64,000 nucleotides of DNA, taken from assembly GCF_016860525.1 (NCBI RefSeq), contig NZ_BNEA01000001.1:372001-436000 (forward strand), read 5' to 3'. Each line of letters starts with the position of its first letter. The stretch's first letter is position 1. The notes under the pieces are model-generated. The model saw only the letters and a list, made by a program, of their open reading frames with translations, ran no database searches and was not told where the DNA came from. This stretch comes from Streptomyces rubradiris (GTDB lineage: Bacteria > Actinomycetota > Actinomycetes > Streptomycetales > Streptomycetaceae). A program made the position numbers and the translations under genes. Of this stretch, positions 7,692-16,217 are shown piece after piece.

Positions 7692-9116
7692 TCACCGGTG
7701 GTCTCCCGGTGCGGGGGTCAGGGCGGCCCGGCGGGCGAGGCCGGTGGTGGAGCGGCCGTCGAGGTAGGGCAGCAGCAGGACCTGGCCGCCCCAGCTCTCC
7801 ACCAGGGGCTGTTCGGGCAGCCGGGTCCGCGCGTAGTCGCCGCCCTTGGCCCAGATGTGCGGGCGGAGTTCGCCGAGGACGCGTTCGGGGGTGTCCTCGT
7901 CGAAGACGGCGACGGCGTCCACACACTCCAGGGCGCGCAGCACCCGTACCCGGTCGGCGGCCGGCACAAGGGGCCGGCCGTCGCCCTTGCGGCGGCGGAC
8001 GGAGTCGTCGGAGTTGAGGCAGACGATCAGGCAGTCGCCGGCCCGGCGAGCGGCCTGGAGCAGGGCGACGTGCCCGGCGTGCAGCAGGTCGAAGCAGCCG
8101 CCCGCGGCGACGACGGTGCCGCCCGCTGCCCGGACCCGGCCGGCGGTGCGCACGGCGTCGGCGGTGGTGTCGCCGTCGGCCGGGGACTCGGCGGGCGGCT
8201 CCGGCTGGTCCGAGGTGGCGACGGCGCGGGCGCCGCCCTCGGCGACGTAGCGGGTGGCGGCGTGCACGGCGCCCTGGACGGCGGCCTCGGTGAGGGTGCC
8301 GTCGGCGAGCAGTCCGGCCGCGGCGGCGGCGAACCGGTCGCCGGCGCCGCACGGGTCGCCGGTGGCGGCGCCCGGGGTCGGCACCAGCAGCGGGGTCTCG
8401 CCGTGCGAGAGCAGGGCGCCGCGGTCGCCGAGGGTGACCGCGACGGCCTGGGCCCGCCAGGCACGGACCAGGGCGCGGGCGTCCCGGGCGGCGGTGCGCA
8501 GCCCGGCCGTGTCGCCGGCCGTCTCCTCGTCGTCCCCGGCCAGGCGCCGGGCGAAGGCGCGGGCCTCCTGGGCGGAGGGGGTGACGAGGCGGACGCCCGG
8601 CACGGGGGGCCGGCCGCGCACATGGGGGTCCCAGACGACGGGGGCCGCCGTGTGGGTCAGCGCGTCCCGCAGGACGTCGGCGGTGCCCCGGCCGTAGTCG
8701 GCGACGAGGACTCCCCCGGCCTGGGCGACCGCCGCCACCGCCTGACCGGTGGCCTCGCGGGCGCGGCCCTCGCCGTCGTCCAGGCGCAGCAGCGGCCGGT
8801 CCCCGGCCAGGACGCGGGTCTTGCTGCTCAGGGCGCCCTCCAGGGGGATCTCGACCAGCCGGACCCGGCCCGCCAGCAGGTCGCGCAGGGTGTCGCTGGC
8901 GGGGTCGGAGCCGAGGGCGGTGACCAGGGTGACGGGGCGTCCGTCGGCCGCCGCGAGGCAGGCGGCGAGGGCCGCGCCGCCGGGGCGGGAGCTGCGCCGG
9001 GTGCCGTGCACGACGGGCACCGGCGCGTCCGGGGCGAGCCGTTCGGCCCGGCCGCACAGGTCGTGGTCGAGCAGGGCGTCGCCGACGACGACCAGGGGCG
9101 TTGGCGTGTCGGTCAT
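7692..9116 (-). CDS. hldE: Bifunctional heptose-7-phosphate kinase / heptose-1-phosphate adenylyltransferase
   Basis: Phosphorylates D-glycero-D-manno-heptose 7-phosphate at C1 and later adenylates the 1-phosphate to ADP-heptose. The 474-residue protein has an N-terminal PfkB/ribokinase domain (about 1-300; start VVVGDALLDHD, signature GDPCGAGDRF at 253-262) and a C-terminal cytidylyltransferase-like domain (about 330-460; GGCFDLLHAGH at 339-349, containing the HxGH nucleotide motif). Length and domain order match Gram-negative HldE. The start at 9116 has a GGAAGGGA site and overlaps the gmhA stop by 4 bp. In an organism without LPS this points to a heptosylated non-LPS product. Confidence 0.92.
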   Translation of the reverse strand: MTDTPTPLVVVGDALLDHDLCGRAERLAPDAPVPVVHGTRRSSRPGGAALAACLAAADGRPVTLVTALGSDPASDTLRDLLAGRVRLVEIPLEGALSSKTRVLAGDRPLLRLDDGEGRAREATGQAVAAVAQAGGVLVADYGRGTADVLRDALTHTAAPVVWDPHVRGRPPVPGVRLVTPSAQEARAFARRLAGDDEETAGDTAGLRTAARDARALVRAWRAQAVAVTLGDRGALLSHGETPLLVPTPGAATGDPCGAGDRFAAAAAGLLADGTLTEAAVQGAVHAATRYVAEGGARAVATSDQPEPPAESPADGDTTADAVRTAGRVRAAGGTVVAAGGCFDLLHAGHVALLQAARRAGDCLIVCLNSDDSVRRRKGDGRPLVPAADRVRVLRALECVDAVAVFDEDTPERVLGELRPHIWAKGGDYARTRLPEQPLVESWGGQVLLLPYLDGRSTTGLARRAALTPAPGDHR

Positions 9117-9823
9117 GCCTGTCCCTTCCGCGGGGCGACGGGTCCGCCGGGCGTGGTGCGGCCGACGGTGCGGGCCCGGCCGACGAGCCGCCCGACCACC
9201 CCCGGTTTGCCGTCGGCGCCCGGTGTGCCGTCGGCGGCCACGCGCCCGGTCCCGCCGTTCTCCACCGCCCGGTCGAAGGTCTCGCAGAGCATGTGGACCG
9301 CGACCAGGTGGAGTTCCTGGACGGTGGCGGCCAGGGGGGCGTCGACGCACAGGGCGTCGTCCGCGCCGAGTTGCAGCGGGTTGGGGGACCGCCCGGTCAG
9401 CGCCCAGACGGTCATGCCGAGCCGGCGGGCGTGCTCGGCGGCGGTCAGCAGGTTGGCGCTGGCGCCGCTGGTGGACAGCAGCAGGAGCACGTCTCCGGGG
9501 CGGCCGTGGGCGGCGGTCTGGCGGGCGAACACCTCCTGGACGCCGTAGTCGTTGGCGATCGCGGTGGTGGAGGAGGTGTCGGCGTGCAGGGCGAGCGCGG
9601 AGAACGGCGGGCGGTCCTCGCGGTAGCGGCCGACGAGTTCGGCGGTGAGGTGCTGGGCCTGGGCGGCGCTGCCACCGTTGCCGGCGACGAGCAGCCGGGC
9701 TCCCGAGCCGAGCCGCCGGGCGAGTTCGGTGCCCCAGCGCTCGATGAGGGGGGCGTGGTCGCGGAACGCCTCCAGGGCCTTGGCGAGGTCGTCGCAGTGC
9801 GTGGTGTCGGTGGCGGTGTTCAT
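9113..9823 (-). CDS. gmhA: Phosphoheptose (sedoheptulose-7-phosphate) isomerase
   Basis: First step of ADP-heptose synthesis: sedoheptulose 7-phosphate to D-glycero-D-manno-heptose 7-phosphate. The SIS domain shows the sugar-phosphate loops AGNGGSAAQAQHL (47-59) and LSTSGASANL (116-125), the family Glu in AELVGRY and the QELHLVAVH helix that in GmhA carries a zinc-binding His. At 236 residues it is about 40 longer than E. coli GmhA; the surplus is a Gly/Pro/Arg-rich C-terminal tail without obvious fold. It is coupled to both neighbours by 4-bp ATGA overlaps. Confusion with DiaA-type SIS proteins is unlikely given hldE and gmhB alongside. Confidence 0.9.
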   Translation of the reverse strand: MNTATDTTHCDDLAKALEAFRDHAPLIERWGTELARRLGSGARLLVAGNGGSAAQAQHLTAELVGRYREDRPPFSALALHADTSSTTAIANDYGVQEVFARQTAAHGRPGDVLLLLSTSGASANLLTAAEHARRLGMTVWALTGRSPNPLQLGADDALCVDAPLAATVQELHLVAVHMLCETFDRAVENGGTGRVAADGTPGADGKPGVVGRLVGRARTVGRTTPGGPVAPRKGQA

Positions 9824-11052
9824 CGGACGACTCCCGAGAGCGAGCGGATCGGGGACACGGCGCCGTACACCCCGGCCACGCCGTCGGCGACCCGGTCCCA
9901 GGTGTAGTGGGCGAGGACCCGGGCGCGGCCGGCGGCTCCGTAGCGGGCGAGCCGGCCGGGGTCGGCGAGCAGGACGCGCAGGTCCGCGGCGAGGTCGTGG
10001 TCCTCGTCGGCCGGGACGAGCAGGCCGGTGGTGCCGTCCACGACCGTGTCGAGCTGGCCGCCGACGGCGGTGGCGACGACGGGTGTGGCGCAGGCCATGG
10101 CCTCCAGCGGGACGATGCCGAAGGGCTCGTAGCGGGGCAGGGACAGCACCAGGTCGGCGCTGGACATCAACCGGGGCATGCGGGCCCGGCCGACCCCGCC
10201 GAGCAGGGTGACCCGGTCCAGGACGCCGTACTCGCGGGCGATGCCGTACAGGCGGGCGGCCTCGGGGTCGGTGCGCAGCAGGTCGGCCTCGGGGCCGCCG
10301 GCGATGAGGAGTTCGGCGTCGGGGACGCCGGCCAGGGCGCGGATGGCGCGGTCGAAGCCCTTGCGGGGCACCAGCCGGCCGACGGCCAGCAGGCGCTTGC
10401 GGGCGCCAGGCGGGCGGGTGTGGGCGACCGGGGTGAACTGTTCGGGGTCGACGCCGCAGGGCACGACGCCGATCCGGTCCTCGGGCAGGCCCATGGCCTT
10501 CAGTTCGGCCACCTCGTCGCTGCACGTGGCGATGATCCGGGCGCACTCGTGCCCGATGGCCTCCTCGACGGCGAGGCGCTGCGGGGGGCTGGTGTCGGCG
10601 GCGCCCTGGTAGCGCTTCTTGACGGTGCCCAGCGCGTGGTAGGTCTGCACGACGGGGATGTTCAGGTCGCGGGCGCCGGCCAGGGCGGCCAGTCCGGACA
10701 TCCAGAAGTGGGCGTGCACCACGTGGGGCGGCCGCTCGGCCCACTGCCGGGCCAGGAACTCCCCGAACTCGTGCATGTGGGGCAGGAGTTCGTCCTTGGG
10801 GACGGGTGCGGGCGGCCCGGCGGGTACGTGCACCACCTGGACGCCGTCGATGAGCGTCACCCGGTCCGGCAGGCCCACCGAGTCCCGCCGGGTGTACACG
10901 GTGACCCGGTATCCCTTTCTGGCGAGTTGCCGGGCGACCTGTGCCACGTACACGTTCTGGCCGCCCGCGTCCGGTCCGCCGAGCGCGGCCAGGGGGCTGG
11001 CGTGCTCGGAGACCATGGCGACGCGCCCGGCCGAGTGCGGAATGCGGCTCAT
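9820..11052 (-). CDS. Family 4 glycosyltransferase
   Basis: A 410-residue retaining GT-B enzyme. The N-terminus (VAMVSEHASPLAALGGPDAGGQNVYVAQVARQLA) is typical of the sucrose-synthase/MshA-like GT4 branch with its GGQNVYV acceptor loop. The C-terminal donor domain has AVGRLVPRKGFDRAIRAL and the E-x7-E motif RYEPFGIVPLEAMACATPVV. No membrane segment is present. It lies between another GT and gmhA with 4-bp overlaps on both sides, so it belongs to the heptose glycan pathway. The donor may be a UDP- or ADP-sugar; MshA itself is unlikely because mycothiol genes are absent here. Confidence 0.88.
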   Translation of the reverse strand: MSRIPHSAGRVAMVSEHASPLAALGGPDAGGQNVYVAQVARQLARKGYRVTVYTRRDSVGLPDRVTLIDGVQVVHVPAGPPAPVPKDELLPHMHEFGEFLARQWAERPPHVVHAHFWMSGLAALAGARDLNIPVVQTYHALGTVKKRYQGAADTSPPQRLAVEEAIGHECARIIATCSDEVAELKAMGLPEDRIGVVPCGVDPEQFTPVAHTRPPGARKRLLAVGRLVPRKGFDRAIRALAGVPDAELLIAGGPEADLLRTDPEAARLYGIAREYGVLDRVTLLGGVGRARMPRLMSSADLVLSLPRYEPFGIVPLEAMACATPVVATAVGGQLDTVVDGTTGLLVPADEDHDLAADLRVLLADPGRLARYGAAGRARVLAHYTWDRVADGVAGVYGAVSPIRSLSGVVR

Positions 11053-12011
11053 CGGGTGACCTCCTTGATCAGGCGCTCCCAGTCGTCCAGGAAGCGCCGC
11101 TCTCCGTAGCGGGCGCGGGCGGCGGCCCGGGCCTCCGCGCCGGTGGCGCGGGCGTGCCCGGGGTCGGCGAGGAAGGTCCGCACGGCGTCCTCCAGTACGT
11201 CGAGTCGGTTCGAGACCACTCCGGCGCCCTCGGGGACGGCCTCGCGGACCTCGGTGGTGTCGAGGGCGACCACGGGCATGCCCAGGAACATGGCCTCCAG
11301 CAGGGACAGGCCGAGCGAGGTCCAGCGCACGGGGTGCAGGTACAGGCGGCACCGGGCCATCTCCCGGTGCAGCTCGTGCTGGGGCAGGTCCCGGGTGCGG
11401 CAGCGTTCGGGCGGCAGGCCGAGGTGGTCGGCGAGGCCCTCGGTGCGCATGCCGAAGACGTCCAGGGGGGCGCTGCGGGCGAACCGGGGCAGCAGGTCGG
11501 TGCCGGTGGTACGGCCCCTGCGCACGGGTTCGTTGACGACGACGGCGGCGCGCCGCTCGGTGCCGGTCCACAGCGGGCCGGGGTCGATGATGCCGTGCTC
11601 GACGACCTCGGTGGGGGCCCGGCCGTTGTCCCACATCAGCCGGTTGAAGTGGGTGACGTGCACGACGGGGACGGCCGACTGCCCGGCCAGCGGGTGGCGT
11701 TGGCGTTCGGGTGCGGCGTCGGGGCTGTTGTGCTCGACGTAGACGGCGGGGACGTCCAGGCCGGGCCGGCGGCCGGTCCAGCGCTGGGCCAGGTCGAGCT
11801 CGTGCGGGCGCTGAAGGACCATCAGGTCGATGTCGGCGCGCCGGAGTTCGGCGGGGGCGAGTTCCCGGACGGACCCGGGCCAGTCCCAGGTCTTCGCGCG
11901 GCCCAGGCCGTCGGGTCCGCGGTCCTCGGTGACCGGGACGAGGTAGGTGTGCGGGCCCTGTACGAAGGCGGTGAGCCAGGATCCGTGCACGTGCCAGACG
12001 AGGATGTTCAT
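11049..12011 (-). CDS. Glycosyltransferase (GT4-like)
   Basis: A 320-residue GT-B-like protein. It starts MNILVWHVHGSWLTAFVQG and its C-terminal half has the donor-site helix SLGLSLLEAMFLGMPVVALDTTEVREAV, a variant of the GT4 E-x7-E region, followed by a typical terminal helix (RYGERRFLDDWERLIKEV). The middle is atypical, so sequence searches may only find a generic glycosyltransferase. It is translationally coupled on both sides by ATGA overlaps. Specificity is unknown. Confidence 0.8.
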   Translation of the reverse strand: MNILVWHVHGSWLTAFVQGPHTYLVPVTEDRGPDGLGRAKTWDWPGSVRELAPAELRRADIDLMVLQRPHELDLAQRWTGRRPGLDVPAVYVEHNSPDAAPERQRHPLAGQSAVPVVHVTHFNRLMWDNGRAPTEVVEHGIIDPGPLWTGTERRAAVVVNEPVRRGRTTGTDLLPRFARSAPLDVFGMRTEGLADHLGLPPERCRTRDLPQHELHREMARCRLYLHPVRWTSLGLSLLEAMFLGMPVVALDTTEVREAVPEGAGVVSNRLDVLEDAVRTFLADPGHARATGAEARAAARARYGERRFLDDWERLIKEVTR

Positions 12012-13018
12012 GAGGGCCGCTCCTGGATGAGCTTGTGGACCGCGCGCACCACGTCCTGGCCGGTGACCTCGTCCAGGCAGGGGTGGCCGGGCACCGGGCA
12101 GGTCAGGGCCCGGGTGTCCGCGCAGGGCGCCGACTGGTCGCCGAGCAGGATGACGGGGACGCCGTGGGGCGCCCAGCGTTCGGCGGGTACGACCGGCGCG
12201 AACAGGGAGACGACCGGGGTGCCGACGGCGGCGGCGAGGTGGGCGGGGCCGGTGTTGGCGCTGATCACGACGTCGGCCAGGCGGAGCACCCCGGCGAGGG
12301 TGCGCGGGGAGGTGCGGCCGCCGAGGTCCACGGCCACGTCGCCGCTGACCCGCCGGGTGAGGTCCGTCTCGTGGGGGCCGCCGGTGACGACGACGCGATG
12401 GCCGGCGTCGGCGAGCAGGGTGACCGCCTCGGCGCAGCGGTGCGGGCTCCAGGCGCGGGCGGGGGCGCTGGCGCCGGGGTGCAGGACGACGTAGGGGCCG
12501 TAGCCGGTCAGGCCGCCGGTGTCCGGGGGCGGCAGGACGCGCAGCCGTCCGTCGTCGTTCGGGGGCGGGGTGAAGCCCATGGCGGCGGCGGTGTCCAGGG
12601 CGGCCTCGGCCTCGTGCCGGCCGGGCCGCCGCCGGTGGCGGACGTCGAGGAGCCGGCCGGGGTGGTCGGTGCTGTCGGCGCCGATCCGGCCGACGCCGGC
12701 GAGGCGGAGCAGCAGGGCGGTGGGCAGCGGGCTCTGGTGGAAGGAGGTGAGGACGAGGGCGCTGTCGTAGGCGCCGGCGCGCAGCCGCCCGAGGAGGGCG
12801 TCGATGTCGGCGGGGTCCACCGGGGGCGGGTCGAAGCCCTCCCAGGGCGCCTCCCACACCAGGACCTCGTCCACGCCGGGCAGCAGCCGGGCGGCGTCCG
12901 CGCCGCGCGGGCCGCACAGCAGGGTGACATGGGTGCTGTGGGCGGCGACGGCGCGGACGGCGGGCCCGGCGAGGAGCACGTCGCCGAAGCTGTCGAGGCG
13001 GACGACGAGGGATTTCAT
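12008..13018 (-). CDS. Family 9 glycosyltransferase, heptosyltransferase type
   Basis: A 336-residue second GT9 enzyme. It begins MKSLVVRLDSFGDVLLAGPAVRAV, the classical GT9 N-terminus (compare the RLSSIGD motif of heptosyltransferases), and later has VVLHPGASAPARAWSPHRCAEAV and VVISANTGPAHLAAAVGTPVVSLFAPVVPAERW, the ADP-heptose site. Near the C-terminus several cysteines (CADTRALTCPVPGHPC) resemble the CTDPxCM region of heptosyltransferases. Two GT9 genes in one operon suggest that at least two heptoses are added in sequence. Overlaps gmhB by 4 bp. Confidence 0.9.
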   Translation of the reverse strand: MKSLVVRLDSFGDVLLAGPAVRAVAAHSTHVTLLCGPRGADAARLLPGVDEVLVWEAPWEGFDPPPVDPADIDALLGRLRAGAYDSALVLTSFHQSPLPTALLLRLAGVGRIGADSTDHPGRLLDVRHRRRPGRHEAEAALDTAAAMGFTPPPNDDGRLRVLPPPDTGGLTGYGPYVVLHPGASAPARAWSPHRCAEAVTLLADAGHRVVVTGGPHETDLTRRVSGDVAVDLGGRTSPRTLAGVLRLADVVISANTGPAHLAAAVGTPVVSLFAPVVPAERWAPHGVPVILLGDQSAPCADTRALTCPVPGHPCLDEVTGQDVVRAVHKLIQERPS

Positions 13019-13557
13019 GACGGTGCCCTCCCCGCGGCGGCGCCGAGGGCGCCCTGGACGGCGGTGAGCACGTCGGGGGCGCTGTGGCCGGCGAACCGCC
13101 GGGTCTCCTCGGGGGCGGTGGCCGCGTTGGGCACGAGCACGCCCCGGGCGCCGGCGGCGCGGGCGGCCAGCACGTCGGCGGCGATGTCGCCGACGACCAG
13201 GCAGGCGGCGGGCGGGACGCCCAGCCGGACGGCGGCGGCGCGGACCAGGCCGGGGCGGGGCTTGCGGCAGGGGCAGCCGTCCTCGGGGGTGTGCGGGCAG
13301 AACAGCCAGAGGTCCAGCCCGCCCAGCAGCGCGTCGGCGCGCTCGTTGACCCGCCGGACCTGCTCGGTGGTGAGCAGTCCGCGGCCGATGCCGGACTGGT
13401 TGCTGACCACGCCGGTGGCCAGGCCGTGGGAGCGGGCCAGCGCGACGGCTGCCCGGGCGCCGGGCAGCGGCCGGACCCGTTCCGGGTCGCCGTTGTAGGG
13501 CACGTCCGCGACGAGGGTGCCGTCGCGGTCGAACAGGATCGCGGACACGGTGGTCAT
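13015..13557 (-). CDS. gmhB: Heptose-1,7-bisphosphate 7-phosphatase (HAD-IIIA)
   Basis: Removes the 7-phosphate between the two HldE reactions. The 180-residue HAD phosphatase has the catalytic FDRDGT motif (Asp10, Asp12), the SNQSGIGRG motif II, the KPRPG motif III and VVGDIAAD (Asp124). It also carries the CPHTPEDGCPC zinc loop (Cys87, His89, Cys95, Cys97) characteristic of GmhB and of the related histidinol-phosphate phosphatase domain. The neighbours decide for GmhB. The ATG at 13557 overlaps the upstream stop by 4 bp. Confidence 0.9.
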   Translation of the reverse strand: MTTVSAILFDRDGTLVADVPYNGDPERVRPLPGARAAVALARSHGLATGVVSNQSGIGRGLLTTEQVRRVNERADALLGGLDLWLFCPHTPEDGCPCRKPRPGLVRAAAVRLGVPPAACLVVGDIAADVLAARAAGARGVLVPNAATAPEETRRFAGHSAPDVLTAVQGALGAAAGRAPS

Positions 13558-14552
13558 CCGGCACCCCCCAGCGGCCGGGCGTTGCGGTGCCGGACGGTGC
13601 CGCGCAGCCAGTGCCGCACGGCGAGCGGCGGTATGAGCACGCTGGTGCCGAGCATCCCGGCGATCTCCCGGGCGGTGCGCGGGCCGGGAAGAATCCGGGC
13701 GAGGGCGAACTCGGCCGTGCCGAGGGTCCACAGGGCCGCGCAGGCGGTGGCGGTGCGGCGCCGCCCGGCCAGCGCGCAGGCGGTGGCGGCGAGGGCCGCG
13801 CCGGTGACCACCAGGTGGCGGGGCAGCCGGCCGCGGGGCGCCTGGGCGCGGGCCCACCAGTCCCGGCCGTGCAGCCGGTTCATCAGGGCGTCGTCGGCGT
13901 TGCCGCGCTGGGCGGGCAGCGAGGCCCACCAGTGGGCGGGGCGGACCGGGTGCCGGGTGATCCGGGTGCCCCGGGTCAGGTTCCAGCCGGCCCGCCGGAC
14001 GCGCAGGGCGAGGTCGGCGTCCTCGCGGAAGGCGCGCGGGAAGCGTTCGTCGAAGCCGCCGGTCCGCTTGAGGGCCTCGGTGCGGTAGGCCATGTCGGCG
14101 GTGGCCCAGGCGGCGTTCTCCAGGCCCTTGGTGGTGCGTTCCCAGTCGGTGGGCCGGCGGTCCGCGGGCAGCGGGACGCGCAGCCGCCCCTGGACGCCGC
14201 CGGTGTCGGGGCCGGCCGCGCGCAGGTCGTCGGCGAGCCGCCGGGACCAGTCCGGCAGCACCTGTACGTCGTCGTCCAGGAAGACCGTCCAGGGGGTGCG
14301 GACGGTGCGCCAGCCGGCGTTGCGGGCGGCGGCCGGGCCCTTGCCGCCGGTGCGCAGGGTGCGTACCCGGTCCAGGAGCTGTCCGGCGGTCTCCAGCGGC
14401 AGGCCGCCCTCGGGCGCCGGCCGGTCGTCCACCACGACCACCTCGTGCGGGGGGTGCTCGGTGGTGCCCTCGGCGAGCGCGCGCAGGCACTCGGCGAGGC
14501 AGGGCCGGCCGATGGTGGGGACGACGACGGTGTAGGCGGGCGCGTCGGTCAT
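13554..14552 (-). CDS. Family 2 glycosyltransferase with C-terminal membrane segments
   Basis: A 332-residue protein with an N-terminal GT-A domain: TVVVPTIGRPCLAECLRAL, VVVVDDRP, the metal motif VFLDDDVQV and the downstream FREDADLALRVRRAGW acceptor/catalytic motif. After about residue 240 come two or three hydrophobic stretches (VVTGAALAATACALAG, AALWTLGTAEFALARIL, IAGMLGTSVLIPPLAV), so it is probably anchored to the inner face of the membrane. That suggests at least one step of glycan assembly occurs on a membrane-bound acceptor. Coupled to gmhB and to the carbamoyltransferase gene. Confidence 0.88.
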   Translation of the reverse strand: MTDAPAYTVVVPTIGRPCLAECLRALAEGTTEHPPHEVVVVDDRPAPEGGLPLETAGQLLDRVRTLRTGGKGPAAARNAGWRTVRTPWTVFLDDDVQVLPDWSRRLADDLRAAGPDTGGVQGRLRVPLPADRRPTDWERTTKGLENAAWATADMAYRTEALKRTGGFDERFPRAFREDADLALRVRRAGWNLTRGTRITRHPVRPAHWWASLPAQRGNADDALMNRLHGRDWWARAQAPRGRLPRHLVVTGAALAATACALAGRRRTATACAALWTLGTAEFALARILPGPRTAREIAGMLGTSVLIPPLAVRHWLRGTVRHRNARPLGGAG

Positions 14553-16183
14553 GCGAACGCCTTTCCCCGGCGGATCGCGAACGGGCCGAGGACCAGCAGG
14601 TCGACGGGGGCCGAGCCGAAGCACTCCAGGGCGTCCCGGGGGTCGTCGACCATGGGCCGTCCGGCGGTGTTGAGGCTGGTGTTGACCACGACCGGCAGTC
14701 CGGTGCGGCGTTCGAAGCCGTCGATCATCCGGGCCACCAGGGGTTCTCGTGCGCGGTCGACGGTCTGGATGCGGGCGGTGCCGTCGACGTGCACCACGGC
14801 CGGGATGCGGGCCTTCCAGTCGGCGGCCACGTCGTGCACGAACAGCATGTGCGGGCTGGGCAGCGGCCCGTCGAAGATCTCGGCGGCGCGTTCGGCGAGG
14901 ACCATGGGGGCGACGGGCCGGAACTCCTCGCGGCCCTTGACCGCGTTGAGCCGCTCCAGGTTGTCGGCCTTGCCGGGGTGGGCGAGCAGCGAGCGGTGTC
15001 CGAGCGCGCGCGGCCCGTACTCGCTGCGGCCCTGGAACCAGGCCACGATTCCGTCGGCGGCCAGTGTCCCGGCGGCCGTCTCGGCGATGTCGGCGGGTTC
15101 TTCGTAGGGTACGGCGGCCCGCTCCAGCCAGGCCCGCAGTTCGGCGTCGCTCCAGCCGCGGCCGAGGGCGGCCGTCTCCATCGGCTCCAGGGTGTCCTTC
15201 TGCCCGGCGATGTGCGCGGCGGCGCCGAGCGCGGTGCCGGCGTCGCCCGCGGCGGGCTGCACCCAGATGCGGGTGAAGCCGCTCTCGCGCCACAGCCGGG
15301 TGTTGGCGACGCAGTTCAGCGCGACCCCGCCGGCCAGGGTGAGGGCGTCCTCGCCGGTTGTTTCGCGCAGGTGGCGGGCGAGCGCCAGCATGGCTTCCTC
15401 CAGGCAGAGCTGGGCGCTGGCGGCGAGGTCGGCGTGGTCCTGGTGCCAGGCGCCGCCGGCCGGGCGGGGCGGGACGAGTTCGGCCCAGGGCACCGGGCGG
15501 GCGCGGAAGCCGCCGTGGTCGTCGGCGTGGACGTACTCGCGCAGCCGGGCGGCGAAGCGCGGGGTGCCGTAGGAGGCGAGCGCCATGACCTTGAACTCGT
15601 CGCTGCTGCGCAGGAATCCGAGGTGCTGGGTGAGGTCCTCGTAGAACAGGCCGAGGGAGTCGGGCAGTTGCTGGGTGGCGAGGACGGTCAGCTCCCGGTT
15701 GGTGTAGCGGCCGGCCAGGTGGGAGCCGCACTCGCCGCGGCCGTCCAGGACGAGCACGGCGCAGTCGGGGTAGGGGGAGACGGCCCCGGCGGACGCGGCG
15801 TGCGCCACGTGGTGCGGGACGAACCGCACCTTGGCCGGGTCGAGGCCGGGCAGCGCCTCGGCGAGGAAGTCCGGGGCCTGCCGGGCGTACTCCTGGCGCA
15901 GGTGGTCCCAGGGGTCGTGCAGGCCCATCTGCTCGGCGGGGCGGGCGAGGACGGGGTCGTAGGAGTAGGCGACGGCGTCCAGGTCGGACGGGGTGAGGCC
16001 GGCCTGCTCCAGGCACCAGCGGGCCGACTGCTCGGGCAGCTCCCAGGCGGAGAAGGGTACGGGCCGCTTGCCGTGCTTGCGGCGGGAGAACCGCTCCTCC
16101 TCCGCCGCCGCCACGACTTGGCCGTCGGTGATCAGGGCGGCGGCGGGGTCGTGGAAGAGTGCGTTGATTCCGAGGACGTGCAT
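14549..16183 (-). CDS. Carbamoyltransferase (NodU/CmcH/TobZ family)
   Basis: Transfers a carbamoyl group from carbamoyl phosphate, via a carbamoyl-adenylate, to a sugar hydroxyl. The 544-residue protein begins MHVLGINALFHDPAAALI with EEERFSRRKHGKR, and contains HHVAHAASAGAVSPY (the metal-binding HxxxH of the YrdC-like half), VLDGRGECG, LAGGVALNCVANTRL and the C-terminal EYGPRALGHRSLLA and EEFRPVAPMVL motifs of the family. The ATG at 16183 is preceded by CTGGAGAC. In this operon the likely target is a heptose or another sugar of the glycan; known relatives act on Nod factors, tobramycin and cephalosporins. Confidence 0.92.
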   Translation of the reverse strand: MHVLGINALFHDPAAALITDGQVVAAAEEERFSRRKHGKRPVPFSAWELPEQSARWCLEQAGLTPSDLDAVAYSYDPVLARPAEQMGLHDPWDHLRQEYARQAPDFLAEALPGLDPAKVRFVPHHVAHAASAGAVSPYPDCAVLVLDGRGECGSHLAGRYTNRELTVLATQQLPDSLGLFYEDLTQHLGFLRSSDEFKVMALASYGTPRFAARLREYVHADDHGGFRARPVPWAELVPPRPAGGAWHQDHADLAASAQLCLEEAMLALARHLRETTGEDALTLAGGVALNCVANTRLWRESGFTRIWVQPAAGDAGTALGAAAHIAGQKDTLEPMETAALGRGWSDAELRAWLERAAVPYEEPADIAETAAGTLAADGIVAWFQGRSEYGPRALGHRSLLAHPGKADNLERLNAVKGREEFRPVAPMVLAERAAEIFDGPLPSPHMLFVHDVAADWKARIPAVVHVDGTARIQTVDRAREPLVARMIDGFERRTGLPVVVNTSLNTAGRPMVDDPRDALECFGSAPVDLLVLGPFAIRRGKAFA

Positions 16184-16217
16184 GCGCTGTCTCCAGGGCC
16201 GGGGAGGGGCGGGGGGG